A stretch of 64,000 bases of DNA from positions 36,943 to 100,942 of the forward strand of contig NZ_BMPP01000001.1 of assembly GCF_014647655.1 (NCBI RefSeq), written 5' to 3'. Shown here piece by piece: positions 38,199-47,078 of this stretch. The notes under the pieces were generated by a model, which made no database searches, had not been told where the DNA came from, and saw only the letters and a list, made by a program, of their open reading frames with translations. How positions within the stretch are numbered: position 1 is the stretch's first letter; each line of letters begins with the position of its first letter. The position numbers and the translations under genes are program-made. The stretch is from Deinococcus malanensis. GTDB taxonomy: Bacteria > Deinococcota > Deinococci > Deinococcales > Deinococcaceae.

Positions 38199-38561
38199 AT
38201 GTCAGTCACGCCTATGACCCCGCACGCCCAGGACGAGCTGGCCCGCGAGTACGCGAAAGCCAGCCCGGCCCGCCGGGGCGTCATCTACCACCAGTGGAAA
38301 GCGCGGTACGGCGAGGACACCGCGTACGAGCTGGTCATGGCCGGCCGCGCCTTCATCGTGTACCCCGAGCATCCGGCGGACTTCCGCGCCAGCTGGGGCC
38401 AGCCGACCGGCAGCCGCGCAGACATCTGCGCCGCAGTCCTGACCCTGAGTGATGAGCAACTCGAAAGCGTGAGTGCCTCCCTGCGCCGGGCCTTCCTGAA
38501 GCATGCCGATGAGCTGTGGGACGTGTGGGCGCTGGCTGTCCAGATGGCCGGTGTGGCATGA
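38199..38561 (+). CDS. Phage hypothetical protein, 120 aa
   Basis: It starts right after the stop of the previous gene and is coupled to the replication gene by ATGA. No domain recognised. Confidence 0.6.
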   Translation: MSVTPMTPHAQDELAREYAKASPARRGVIYHQWKARYGEDTAYELVMAGRAFIVYPEHPADFRASWGQPTGSRADICAAVLTLSDEQLESVSASLRRAFLKHADELWDVWALAVQMAGVA

Positions 38562-39613
38562 GTTCCCACGCCATGGTCTGGGCCTGGAACCAGAAAGCCG
38601 GGAAGGCCAAGAGTACCCTGGTGGCCCTGGCCAACTTCGCGGATGCCAACGGGATCTGCCGGGTGCCGCAGACGCACCTCGCGGCCATGACCGAAGATCA
38701 TGTGAAGACCGTCCAGCGTCACCTGCAAAGCCTGGAAGATACCGGCCTGATCTACCGCACCAAGCACTGGGATGACGATGGCCGGCAGGAGCTTGACGAG
38801 ATCCAGTTGTGCGGCTTGCGCCCCGCGTTCCGGTCTGGAAGAGGTCGTGTTTCCGGGGGCGACATTTTGACGCCCTATCAGGAAAACCCGGGCGACATTT
38901 TGACGCCCATAGAACAAGATCCTTATTCCTTATTGGGTACTACGTTTCCTACCAACAACAACCACGCGAGTGCGTTTGGAGCAGGGCCAGACCAGGCCGG
39001 GCTTGCACCGGGTGTTGAAGTTGGGAACCAGGAAGAGACCGAAGGGCAGGCGCCTGACGGCGCGACCTCTGGCGAGGCTCACGTTGCTTCGCCCTCACAG
39101 GATCAGCCAAAAAACGCGCACAGCAACGGAGACAACGTGAACGCCGATGGCATGAAACAGGTTCCGCCGGTCGCCGGCCCGTACCGCGCCGCGATGGACA
39201 CGATCAGCGCGGCCGGACTGCTGCCCGTATGGCGCGACTGGGTGCGCCTCAACCGGCTCGCCCAGGTCACCCAGGAAGCTCAGGCCCCGGTGTGGGCGGG
39301 CTGGATCAACGGTGGGCAGACGGACTTGCTGCGCCAGCACGCGGTGGACCTGATTCAGAGCGGCAGCTTCAGTCACCCGTGGGGGGCGCTCCGCAAGCGC
39401 ATGATGATCCAGGCGTTCGAGCCGAACAGCCCGAGTCCGCACAACCGCCCCACCCCGGAGCGTCCCTCCCTCACGACTGGTCAGCGCGTGCGGTACCCGG
39501 ACGGAAGTGAAGCGACGGTCCTGGCGGTCCTGAGCCGCGGTATTGCCACCGACCACCCCGAGTATCCGGACGTCCCTCTCGGACAGGTCAGGACCCTGGA
39601 GGTGCTCAAGTGA
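38558..39613 (+). CDS. Phage replication initiation/helicase-loader-like protein
   Basis: ATG 38558 gives 351 residues. An N-terminal winged helix (A-D-A-N-G-I-C-R-V-P-Q-T-H-L-A-A-M-T) precedes a low-complexity linker, where G-D-I-L-T-P occurs twice, and a C-terminal domain. This resembles lambda O or DnaD-type initiators. It lies directly before the DnaB helicase gene and overlaps it by 4 bp. An origin may lie in its coding region. Confidence 0.68.
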   Translation: MSSHAMVWAWNQKAGKAKSTLVALANFADANGICRVPQTHLAAMTEDHVKTVQRHLQSLEDTGLIYRTKHWDDDGRQELDEIQLCGLRPAFRSGRGRVSGGDILTPYQENPGDILTPIEQDPYSLLGTTFPTNNNHASAFGAGPDQAGLAPGVEVGNQEETEGQAPDGATSGEAHVASPSQDQPKNAHSNGDNVNADGMKQVPPVAGPYRAAMDTISAAGLLPVWRDWVRLNRLAQVTQEAQAPVWAGWINGGQTDLLRQHAVDLIQSGSFSHPWGALRKRMMIQAFEPNSPSPHNRPTPERPSLTTGQRVRYPDGSEATVLAVLSRGIATDHPEYPDVPLGQVRTLEVLK

Positions 39614-40941
39614 GCGGCACCGCCACCCTCAGCCGCCCCCTGCCCACCAACCCGGAACTGGAGCATAAAGCGCTCGCCTGTGTGTTGATTGACCCGACCG
39701 TCTGGCCCTCCCTGTCCGAGATGTCCGAAGGTGCCTGGACTTCCGCTCCGGCCCGGTCCCTTTGGGGCGTCTTTCGCAGCCTGAACGCGGCTGGCCTGCC
39801 ACTTGACGACCTGGGCACCATCACCCAGCGCGCGACCGAGACCGGGCAGGGCCAGACGGTGAACCTCGCGTACCTGCAGGGCCTGCTGACCCTGGCGGAC
39901 ATGACGGCGTACTACGCCCCCTTCTACGCCGAGCAGCTGCGCTTCCTTCACGGACGGCGGGAGGTCACCCGGAACGCCTTCCAGCTGATCCACCACGCGG
40001 TGGAGGGTGACCTGAATGCCGAGGAGCTCGCCACCCTGGCCAGCCAGCTCGGCAGTGCGCTGGAAGTCCGCTCCCGGCACCAGTTCACGACGCACGCCCA
40101 GGCCATCGATGCAGCGCTGGCCGACATCGAGAGCCCGCTGCCGAATGCCATTACCACCGGGTATGCCGACCTGGATGATCAGATTCTGGGCTTCGAGCCC
40201 GGCGCCATGTACGTGCTGGCGGCCAGGCCTGCGATGGGCAAGACCGCGATGGGGTACAGCTTCGCGCTGACCACGGCCAAATCCGGCCGGCATGTGGGCG
40301 TGGCCAGCCTGGAGATGCCCGCCAAAGCCCTGGCCCTGCGTGCCCTGGCCACCGCTGCGTCGGTCGACCTGAACCGGATCCGGCAGCGCACCACGAACGG
40401 CCCTGACCGTGAACGCCTCCGCATGCATGCCAGCCGCACCCGCGGCCTCCCCATCACCTACCTGGAAGCCACCGATCAGACTGGCGCGAGCATCGCGCGG
40501 GACGCCCGCAAGCTGCGTGCGGCCGGGCAGCTGGACCTGCTGCTGATCGACTACCTGCAACTCGTCGAGTCCGGCAGGAGTGGCAGTGAGAACCGCGTGC
40601 AGGAGGTCAGCCACATCAGCCGCCTGCTGAAGAAGCTGGCCATGGAGCTGCAGATCCCGGTGATCGTGCTGAGCCAGCTCAGCCGCGCGGTGGAAGCCCG
40701 CCCCAACAAACGGCCCGTGCTGTCCGATCTCCGGGAGTCCGGAGCCATCGAGCAGGACGCGGACACGGTGATGTTCATCTACCGGGACGAGTACTACCAC
40801 CCGAACACCGACCAGCAGGGCATTGCGGAAGTGATCGTCGGCAAGCAGCGCAACGGGCCTGTCGGCAGCGTGCGCCTGGCTTACAACTCCGAATTCGTCC
40901 GTTTCGCCAACCTCAGCCGGGCCGAGCCCGCGTTGCTCTAA
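39610..40941 (+). CDS. dnaB: Replicative DNA helicase, DnaB family
   Basis: 443 residues from GTG 39610. The N-terminal DnaB domain has E-H-K-A-L-A-C-V-L-I-D-P. The RecA-like core has Walker A A-R-P-A-M-G-K-T, Walker B L-L-L-I-D-Y-L-Q-L and the L-S-Q-L-S-R-A-V-E-A-R block. It would unwind phage DNA. Confidence 0.94.
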   Translation: MSGTATLSRPLPTNPELEHKALACVLIDPTVWPSLSEMSEGAWTSAPARSLWGVFRSLNAAGLPLDDLGTITQRATETGQGQTVNLAYLQGLLTLADMTAYYAPFYAEQLRFLHGRREVTRNAFQLIHHAVEGDLNAEELATLASQLGSALEVRSRHQFTTHAQAIDAALADIESPLPNAITTGYADLDDQILGFEPGAMYVLAARPAMGKTAMGYSFALTTAKSGRHVGVASLEMPAKALALRALATAASVDLNRIRQRTTNGPDRERLRMHASRTRGLPITYLEATDQTGASIARDARKLRAAGQLDLLLIDYLQLVESGRSGSENRVQEVSHISRLLKKLAMELQIPVIVLSQLSRAVEARPNKRPVLSDLRESGAIEQDADTVMFIYRDEYYHPNTDQQGIAEVIVGKQRNGPVGSVRLAYNSEFVRFANLSRAEPALL

Positions 40942-40951
40942 GGAGACGCCT

Positions 40952-41581
40952 ATGCAGACCTACGGAATCTTCGCGGTCACGCCCCGCACCATCAGCGTCA
41001 AGGACGACAAGGACAACGGCTGGGTGGCCGACATCAAGTGGGCCTTCACCGCTGGGGCACGCCCGGAGCGGAAGCTCACCCTGGATCACGTGGCCACCCT
41101 GAAGGGTGCAGCGCGGGAGGGCGGCAGCATCAAACTGGAAGTCACGCCGCGTCTGGATGGGGACCACCTGCCCCCCGTGCTTCTGGGTGCTCACCTGCGC
41201 GGGAACATCACCATCGATGCAGAGGGGGCGGTGCAGTGCACCACCCGCGTGACCTTTGACGAGCTGGAAACGGCGGGCTTAGGGGTGAACGCAATTTTAG
41301 GCAGCAGCAACTGCCTGGAGTGCCGCGTGTCGGACCAGCCCACCCTGGAAGAGAGCATCGGGGAGGAACTGAAGGCAGAGCGTCAGCTGCAGGAGGATCA
41401 CGCGCAGCTGATGACTGAGCTGGGGGCAGATCCACTGACCGGACAGGCCCATGAAGGATCTGGTGCTGAGGAGCCAGTGGTTGAGGAAGCGGGCGAGCTG
41501 ACAGCAACCATGGCGCTGGACCCGAAAGAGCCTGGCGAGGACCTGCCGTTCCCGATTGACGACGAAGGGGCCGCGGATTGA
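40952..41581 (+). CDS. Phage hypothetical protein, 209 aa
   Basis: Preceded by AAGGAG. The C-terminal third is very acidic (E-E-P-V-V-E-E-A-G). It might bind DNA-processing partners, but no domain is recognised. Confidence 0.62.
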   Translation: MQTYGIFAVTPRTISVKDDKDNGWVADIKWAFTAGARPERKLTLDHVATLKGAAREGGSIKLEVTPRLDGDHLPPVLLGAHLRGNITIDAEGAVQCTTRVTFDELETAGLGVNAILGSSNCLECRVSDQPTLEESIGEELKAERQLQEDHAQLMTELGADPLTGQAHEGSGAEEPVVEEAGELTATMALDPKEPGEDLPFPIDDEGAAD

Positions 41582-42135
41582 TGACTGCCATTGCTGTCAG
41601 GACCGTTCAGGAGCTTGCCACCGACACCCGCGCTATCAACCTCGTCAATGGCTGGGGCACCACCTTCACCATGGCTGACCTGCCCGGCTACCTCGCCCTA
41701 CTGCATTCCGAGGTTACCGAAGCATTCCAGGCCACCCCGCACGACGAGACCGCCTGTGAACTCGGGGACGTGATCGTGCGGGCCCTGGATCTGTGTGAGC
41801 TGATCCAGCCTGGAGTGATCGGCGCCCTGTACATCGAGGGGCCTACGCTTGAAACCACCTGCTTCCCCGCGAGGACAAACCCCCGGTACATCCCGCAGTC
41901 CCTGGCCTTGCTCCATCTGCACAGTCTGATCAGCGAAGTCCTGGAGTCCTACCGCAAGGTCAAGGACCCGGATGAGATGCGGGGTGCGGTGTTCGCTGGG
42001 CTGTGCGATGTGATCGCGTACGCGTGGGCGTGCATGCGCGTGGTCACTCCTTTGCGCACGCCCACGCTCGTCATTGAGGAGATCCTGACGAAGAACCGGG
42101 AGCGCGGGTACCGGCATGGCGGGCGGCGCACGTGA
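41578..42135 (+). CDS. MazG-like NTP pyrophosphohydrolase (putative)
   Basis: 185 residues with two repeats of the all-alpha motif: L-L-H-S-E-V-T-E-A-F, then E-L-G-D-V-I-V-R-A; and L-I-S-E-V-L-E-S-Y-R, then L-C-D-V-I-A-Y-A. The E-x-x-E and D residues would bind magnesium. The C-terminal K-N-R-E-R-G-Y-R-H-G-G fits phage MazG-like enzymes. They hydrolyse NTPs or alarmones. Confidence 0.7.
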   Translation: MMTAIAVRTVQELATDTRAINLVNGWGTTFTMADLPGYLALLHSEVTEAFQATPHDETACELGDVIVRALDLCELIQPGVIGALYIEGPTLETTCFPARTNPRYIPQSLALLHLHSLISEVLESYRKVKDPDEMRGAVFAGLCDVIAYAWACMRVVTPLRTPTLVIEEILTKNRERGYRHGGRRT

Positions 42136-42905
42136 ACATGCGGACCCTCAACCGCCCGAACACCCATGCCAGAGCAGTGGGTTACGGACCCTTACCCAAT
42201 AGGCTTGCGAGCGCATTACCTGTTTCGACGCACGTCATACCTACTTCCGCGACCCCTTCTTGCCCGGTGATGAATTCATCCAGCACAGTCATGATCTCCA
42301 GTTCCCGCCCAGACTCCTCTTTGACGAGTTGCTGTAAGTTCACGACGAGGTCAGCTGTACTGGGACTTTCGTCGGGGCACAGGGCGTCCAGGCGGGCATA
42401 CTTCTCCGCAATTTCGGGATCGTTTGGGTCTCGCCCAGCCGCGATGGCCAGATTCTGGACGTCGGTATATCGCGTTGACTCGGGTACAGGAGCGGGAGGC
42501 TCAGGTGTCGGCTCAACAGGTTCAGACGCTCCAGCCTCCTCTGCTGGGGTCTCTGGTACTGCGCTTGTCGTCGAGGCCGCCTGTGGTCTGGCAGCAGTAC
42601 TCTCCTGGCCCGGGCGATCAAGTGCGGCCTGGTCTTCTGGTGAGCGGACCGCATTAGCGATCACGGCTCCCACCACGAAAACCAGTACTGCCCCCCATAT
42701 CCGCATCACGGCGGGACGGGTGTTAAGTCGAGCGCGCTTCAATTTCAGGAATCCGAGAATTCCCCAGGCGAGAAGCCCAAGGCTCACGAAAAACACCAGC
42801 AGTTCAAGCATGGATCATCAAACCACGTTTGCTGTTGGCCGACGTCGTGCCGTGCATTCGTTCTGTCCGTGTGGGGATCCGATGCACCACAGGGGCCGCA
42901 TATGA
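42132..42905 (+). pseudogene. Phage ORF interrupted by an antisense cargo gene
   Basis: GTG 42132 overlaps the upstream stop by 4 bp and the stop overlaps the downstream ATG by 4 bp. The frame stays open across the inverted gene at 42182-42811. Only the ends (about 50 bp at the left and 90 bp at the right, ending C-P-C-G-D-P-M-H-H) look like original phage coding sequence. Confidence 0.45.
42182..42811 (-). CDS. Cargo gene: membrane-anchored hypothetical protein, 209 aa
   Basis: Two N-terminal membrane segments are followed by a Pro/Glu/Ala-rich linker (about 75-115) and a small C-terminal domain with two Cys. It runs against the phage operon and lies wholly inside the sense frame 42132-42905. 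Function unknown. Confidence 0.68.
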   Translation of the reverse strand: MLELLVFFVSLGLLAWGILGFLKLKRARLNTRPAVMRIWGAVLVFVVGAVIANAVRSPEDQAALDRPGQESTAARPQAASTTSAVPETPAEEAGASEPVEPTPEPPAPVPESTRYTDVQNLAIAAGRDPNDPEIAEKYARLDALCPDESPSTADLVVNLQQLVKEESGRELEIMTVLDEFITGQEGVAEVGMTCVETGNALASLLGKGP

Positions 42906-43363
42906 GCGCACCTTTCAACCCGCTTGAAGTCCTCACAGATGAACAGATTCGGAAAATCCACGAGCTTGTAAAACAACTTGAGAAGCGCAAAAAGGACAGC
43001 CGTCGTGCTGCACGGCAACTCCGAAAGGCGCTGATTCAGGTCTGGAATGGTCACTGCGCTGGGTGCGGCAGGCTGCACACCACTGTCCTTGAGATCCATC
43101 ACGCAGACCCCGTGCACGAGCACGGTGGTGACGACCCGCGCTACATGTACCCCCTCTGTCCCAACTGCCACGCCTATGTTCATGCCCTCAGGCGCACCCG
43201 AAAGCAGCCCAAAAACCGAGCCGACATTGAGCACGAAGTCTTACATGTCCACGAAGGCGACTCAGACATCGTCAGTTTTTTGAAAGCCCTCGCCGACACC
43301 GAGTCCACGAAAGAGAAAATTCAGCGCCAGGTGGCTGCCCAAAGCGGAGGTGACTCACAATGA
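42902..43363 (+). CDS. HNH endonuclease-like protein
   Basis: ATG 42902 gives 153 residues. C-A-G-C, then L-E-I-H-H-A-D-P, then C-P-N-C-H form the zinc-finger HNH fold. A charged coiled-coil N-terminus precedes it. Phage HNH proteins nick DNA in packaging or homing. Confidence 0.8.
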   Translation: MSAPFNPLEVLTDEQIRKIHELVKQLEKRKKDSRRAARQLRKALIQVWNGHCAGCGRLHTTVLEIHHADPVHEHGGDDPRYMYPLCPNCHAYVHALRRTRKQPKNRADIEHEVLHVHEGDSDIVSFLKALADTESTKEKIQRQVAAQSGGDSQ

Positions 43364-44190
43364 CGACCCTCACCGAAACCCTGCCCCCCGTGGAGCCTCT
43401 CTCAGTGGTCGAGCAGCAGGACTACGAACGCCTGAAGACTAGCGCCCAGCACGGCTTCACGGAACTGGCGTTCTCACTGCGCGAGATCATCACTCGCAAG
43501 CTTTACCGGCAGGAATACCCGAACGCTGATGCGTTCTGCGAAGCTGAATTCGGACGCACCCGCCAGTGGGCCTACCAGCTGATTGATGCTGGCCGCACCG
43601 CGGAGACACTGTCAAATTTCGGTTTACAACTCCAGAACCCAAAGCAGGCGGGTGAAGTCAGGAAAGCTGCACAGATCATTGAGAAGGCCAGTCCCACCGC
43701 ACAACAGGCCTTTGCTCGCGTCATTCAGAAGATCACCCTTACCCAGCGGCCGGACACCATGCAGATCAACAGTGTGGCTGAGGTGATTGAGCAGATCGAC
43801 GCGGCTGGCGTGGTCGAGGACCCGGACACAGGAGAAGCCGTGTCGGTGGAGAGCCTGGCACCGGAACGGCTGGATGCCATCCTGCGCGAGAACGTCACCA
43901 CGGCGACCTACGAGCGGGTCAAGCGGCAGGAGCAGCACATCCACGCCAGCATCCAGGCCCGGAACAGCAGCGGGCGTGGGGGCTGGACGAACTGGTGCCT
44001 GTCCTACGCGCAGCAGCACCTGACCGACACGCAGGAACTGCGCATCGTGGTCAAGCGTGACCCTTCCGGCAACCCGAAGGCTCAGGCCCTGGTGATGGAC
44101 ACCGAGACCCATCAGGCCGTGGCCTCCGGTGAGACGGCGGACTGGCTCAAGAAGGCCGTCATGAACCTGGTCGAGGAAGTGAACGGGTGA
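43360..44190 (+). CDS. Phage hypothetical protein, 276 aa
   Basis: A soluble protein. The segment F-C-E-A-E-F-G-R-T-R-Q-W-A-Y-Q-L resembles a helix-turn-helix, so it may bind DNA. ATGA overlap at the start and GTGA overlap at the end. Confidence 0.65.
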   Translation: MTTLTETLPPVEPLSVVEQQDYERLKTSAQHGFTELAFSLREIITRKLYRQEYPNADAFCEAEFGRTRQWAYQLIDAGRTAETLSNFGLQLQNPKQAGEVRKAAQIIEKASPTAQQAFARVIQKITLTQRPDTMQINSVAEVIEQIDAAGVVEDPDTGEAVSVESLAPERLDAILRENVTTATYERVKRQEQHIHASIQARNSSGRGGWTNWCLSYAQQHLTDTQELRIVVKRDPSGNPKAQALVMDTETHQAVASGETADWLKKAVMNLVEEVNG

Positions 44191-44684
44191 CCGTGCCGTC
44201 AATCCAGGCGACGGACCAACGCAACGTGGTCTTCCTGGAATCCGGCGCGCTCGTAAATGCGTCGGGCCCGGGTGTTGTACCAGGAGGCCTTCAACATGAT
44301 CTCTACCGCGCCTTTGGCCCTGGCCCACTGCTCGATGGAGTGCAACAGGAACCGTCCCACGCCCAGACCCTCGGCGTCCTCACTCACGGCCAGATCCTTG
44401 ATGAACGCGCCGCGCTCCTCCGGATGCCAGTACAGCAGCGTAAAACCCACGGGCTGACCCTGAGGGTTCTGCGCGATCAACACGGCGGAACCTTCCTCAG
44501 GCTCATGAAGGGCTTGCGTGAACAGCCCGTGGTAGCTCGCGGTCAGCTCCGCCTGATTGCGCCAGGCGGGGGCGGTGGCCGTGAGGCGGGGTGCCAGGCT
44601 GAGCATGAACGGCAGGTCGTCAGGGGTGGCTTCTCTGAGGGTCAATGTCGGCGTCACCTCTGGAGTGTATGGAGCGGTGGGTGA
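44187..44684 (+). pseudogene. Phage ORF interrupted by the antisense acetyltransferase gene
   Basis: The GTGA start is coupled to the previous gene, then the frame enters the inverted acetyltransferase after about 12 bp and remains open to 44684, just before the truncated rusA. Little original sequence remains. Confidence 0.35.
44199..44657 (-). CDS. Cargo gene: GNAT-family N-acetyltransferase
   Basis: GTG 44657 gives 152 residues. The acetyl-CoA motif is G-L-G-V-G-R-F-L-L and the late Y-N-T-R-A-R-R-I-Y-E-R-A-G-F is typical of GNAT enzymes. The frame is open to 44762, so the start is uncertain. It opposes the phage genes. Confidence 0.85.
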   Translation of the reverse strand: MTPTLTLREATPDDLPFMLSLAPRLTATAPAWRNQAELTASYHGLFTQALHEPEEGSAVLIAQNPQGQPVGFTLLYWHPEERGAFIKDLAVSEDAEGLGVGRFLLHSIEQWARAKGAVEIMLKASWYNTRARRIYERAGFQEDHVALVRRLD

Positions 44685-44691
44685 TCCGGCG

Positions 44692-45531
44692 ATGACACAC
44701 TCCCTCCTCTGGCGTGAGCGGTGGCGCAGTCCTGACGCGGTCGAAGCCTGCCTCGCGCGCATTCCCGACCCTGGTGTGCGTCAGGCGACCCGCGTCAGGT
44801 TGGGCCTGGATGACCCAACTGCTGAAGGTAGTCCACCTGCGAGTCTTGTCCCAGTGCGGGAAAACCCGGCAAGTGGACGAGACGAACCTCCCAGGTCCGC
44901 ACGACTTCCACCCCGACGTTCCGTGCGGTCTGCGCCGGCTGTCACTGACGTGCCCGGAATCCTGACCTTCAGCCTGCCCTTCCCGCCCGGCATGAACGCC
45001 ATCTGGCGGGCCACCGTCATCAACACCGACAAGGGTCCCACGGCCCGGGTGCTGCTCAGCCGGGAGGACGTGCGCCCCCTGCACAACAGCCTCACGCCAT
45101 CAGGCGGTAAAGGTGATGGCGAGCCGCATCATGAGCCCGGCCAGCACCCCGAGTCCACAGATCGCGATCGCAATGGCCAGACCGTAAGCGCCCGTGCGCC
45201 AGGAATGCAGGGTGACCACGCTCAGGGCGCTCAGGATCACCAGGGTGAGCAGGGCCTGGCCCACATGCAAGGCATCGGGGACCAGGACCATCAACGCGCC
45301 GGCAAAGGTCAGCGCGATGCACCAGGCAACCTTCAACGAGCGGCGAATGAGCATGCTGGCATCGTACGAACTCAGGTCGGACGGCAGGTAAGTGCAGGGG
45401 CCCTGGAGGTCAGCGATGAAGACAAAGGCAAGATGCTCACGCGTCTGGCATCCAGGGCAGAGGGTGAACTCGCCCACCTGAGTGACCTGACCAGGCACGA
45501 GAGCCAGGCCACGATGGGGGCAAGGACGTGA
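44692..45531 (+). pseudogene. rusA: Truncated rusA copy (5' half) running into an antisense cargo gene
   Basis: The first 125 codons match the intact RusA at 46159: A-R-I-P-D near the start and L-P-F-P-P-G-M-N-A-I-W-R-A-T-V, N-T-D-K-G-P-T-A-R-V-L-L-S-R-E. After about 45070 the similarity stops and the frame reads antisense to the membrane gene at 45100. The acidic catalytic part is lost. The stop overlaps the next GTG by 4 bp. Confidence 0.7.
45100..45354 (-). CDS. Cargo gene: small membrane protein, 84 aa
   Basis: ATG 45354 gives a protein with three hydrophobic segments. A longer start at 45498 would add a C-P-G-C segment. It sits inside the damaged rusA copy. Confidence 0.6.
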   Translation of the reverse strand: MLIRRSLKVAWCIALTFAGALMVLVPDALHVGQALLTLVILSALSVVTLHSWRTGAYGLAIAIAICGLGVLAGLMMRLAITFTA

Positions 45532-45899
45532 AGCACCACTTGATCAGCGGGAGAACTCGGTTACCACCAGTGCAGCATCTGACCAAGCCGGTAAAAGCAG
45601 ACTGCGAAACTCACCAGGCCACACAACCCCACCAGGTTCGACGCGGTCTCACTCTTGGCGTTCTGCAACTGCCCACCCAATATCAGCAGGCACAAGGCCA
45701 GGACGATTCCCAACACCGGTCCAGCGATCAGCTGCGTCTGGGGCAGCGCCATCAGGATGAACGACCCGAGGAACGCGATGACGCCCAGTCCCACCAGTGG
45801 GGAACGCAGTTGATTCATGCCTGCAGAGTAAGCGCGCACCCCCTCGCTCGGCTGCGCAAATTCGCACACCAGGGCGGGAATGCTGGAGGTCCCCAGTGA
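45528..45899 (+). pseudogene. Phage ORF interrupted by an antisense membrane gene
   Basis: GTG 45528 and the stop at 45899 both form 4-bp overlaps with neighbouring frames. The middle is antisense to 45561-45818. The start M-K-H-H-L-I-S-G-R may be original. Confidence 0.35.
45561..45818 (-). CDS. Cargo gene: small membrane protein, 85 aa
   Basis: ATG 45818 gives M-N-Q-L-R-S-P-L-V-G-L-G-V and three hydrophobic segments. It is similar in style, not in clear sequence, to the protein at 45100. Confidence 0.6.
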   Translation of the reverse strand: MNQLRSPLVGLGVIAFLGSFILMALPQTQLIAGPVLGIVLALCLLILGGQLQNAKSETASNLVGLCGLVSFAVCFYRLGQMLHWW

Positions 45900-46162
45900 G
45901 CCGGTCTGCAACGATGAAGGGTTACGCGAGGGTGATGCTGCCCCTGGGCCTGGCCAGTCCCGTGTCCAGGAGGGGAGAGCAGGAGAATCACCAGCGGTAC
46001 CGGGTTCGCGTCGTACGCTTGGTAATCGCTGAACTGGCGGCATGGCAGGCCGCGTTGTGGCGGCACGATGACTGGAAAGCCCGCCGGGGTGCGGCCAAGG
46101 CGGAGATCACGGTGGCCCAGCACCACACGGTCGAGGACATCCTGGCTGGGGGCAAGCAGTGA
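45896..46162 (+). CDS. Phage hypothetical protein, 88 aa
   Basis: GTG 45896 makes a 4-bp overlap with the upstream frame; ATG 45914 in the same frame is the alternative. The product is basic with a helical C-terminus and is coupled to rusA by GTGA. Confidence 0.55.
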   Translation: MSRSATMKGYARVMLPLGLASPVSRRGEQENHQRYRVRVVRLVIAELAAWQAALWRHDDWKARRGAAKAEITVAQHHTVEDILAGGKQ

Positions 46163-46776
46163 ATCCCTTCCCGACCCGGCAGGCGGCTGAGACCTACCTG
46201 GCCAGGATCCCGGACCTTGCGCAGCGTGAAGCCATCCGAGCCCGGTTAGGCCTGGTCCGTGAGGAGTCGCCTCACCCTCCAATAAGCGAAACCCGGACTG
46301 CGCTTCAGGCACCAGCTGTGCCCCTCAGGGACGTGCCACCCCCGCCACCCCGGCCCATACAAGCGCCGGTACCGGGAGTCCTGACCTTCACGCTGCCCTT
46401 CCCACCCAGCCTGAACAGCCTCTGGCGGGCCACCGTCATCACCACCGACAAGGGCCCTACGGCCCGGGTGCTGCTCAGCCGGGAGGGTCGCCAGTACCGC
46501 CGCACCGTGCACAACGTCATCCGGTCCCTGGGCAACCCCACCACGCCGACGGGCGCCCGCCTCGCCCTCACGTTGACCGCCTGCCCGCCAGACCGGCGAG
46601 CTCGCGACCTGAGTAACATGCCCAAAGCCCTGGAGGACGCCCTCACTCACGCGAACGTCTGGGGCGATGACTCGCTGATCGACGAGCTGCGCGTCATCCG
46701 GGGACCCATCACACCAGGTGGACGGGTGGACGTCACCATCACGCCCCTCACTCGCACGCTATTCGGGACGCTATGA
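46159..46776 (+). CDS. rusA: RusA-family crossover junction endodeoxyribonuclease
   Basis: 205 residues from GTG 46159. An unusual N-terminal extension (about 70 residues) carries Y-L-A-R-I-P-D. The RusA core starts at L-P-F-P-P-S-L-N. Catalytic Asp residues fit R-A-R-D-L-S-N-M-P-K and G-D-D-S-L-I-D-E-L. It resolves Holliday junctions in phage recombination. It is the intact copy of three. Confidence 0.9.
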   Translation: MNPFPTRQAAETYLARIPDLAQREAIRARLGLVREESPHPPISETRTALQAPAVPLRDVPPPPPRPIQAPVPGVLTFTLPFPPSLNSLWRATVITTDKGPTARVLLSREGRQYRRTVHNVIRSLGNPTTPTGARLALTLTACPPDRRARDLSNMPKALEDALTHANVWGDDSLIDELRVIRGPITPGGRVDVTITPLTRTLFGTL

Positions 46777-47078
46777 ATCGGCGAAAACGCGAAGCCCAGC
46801 AGCGCAGCCAGCAGCAGCGCGCTGGTGACCGCCGGCTCTGCCCGGACATCTGCGAACAGGAACGTGCGGCAGCACAACACGCCCGCAGGCACCACAGCCA
46901 CGTCACCTCCTTCAGCTTGTTTGGCTGCATGTACCCGATGCGGGATGCTGCCGGCTTCTACTTGAGGCACCTCGGCCTGCTGGACATCAACCGATCAGCC
47001 GGTCGTGAACAGTTCAACCTCGATCATCCTCCCGTGATCACGAAGCACCGGAAGCCTCACCCTGAGGTCGCCAGATGA
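46773..47078 (+). pseudogene. Doubtful phage ORF, 101 aa
   Basis: Coupled by ATGA at both ends. The first half is Arg/Gln-rich and may be antisense to a minus-strand frame starting at a GTG near 46909, five bases after AAGGAGG, with two hydrophobic segments. Only the last third (M-Y-P-M-R-D-A-A-G-F-Y-L-R) looks like coding sequence. Confidence 0.35.
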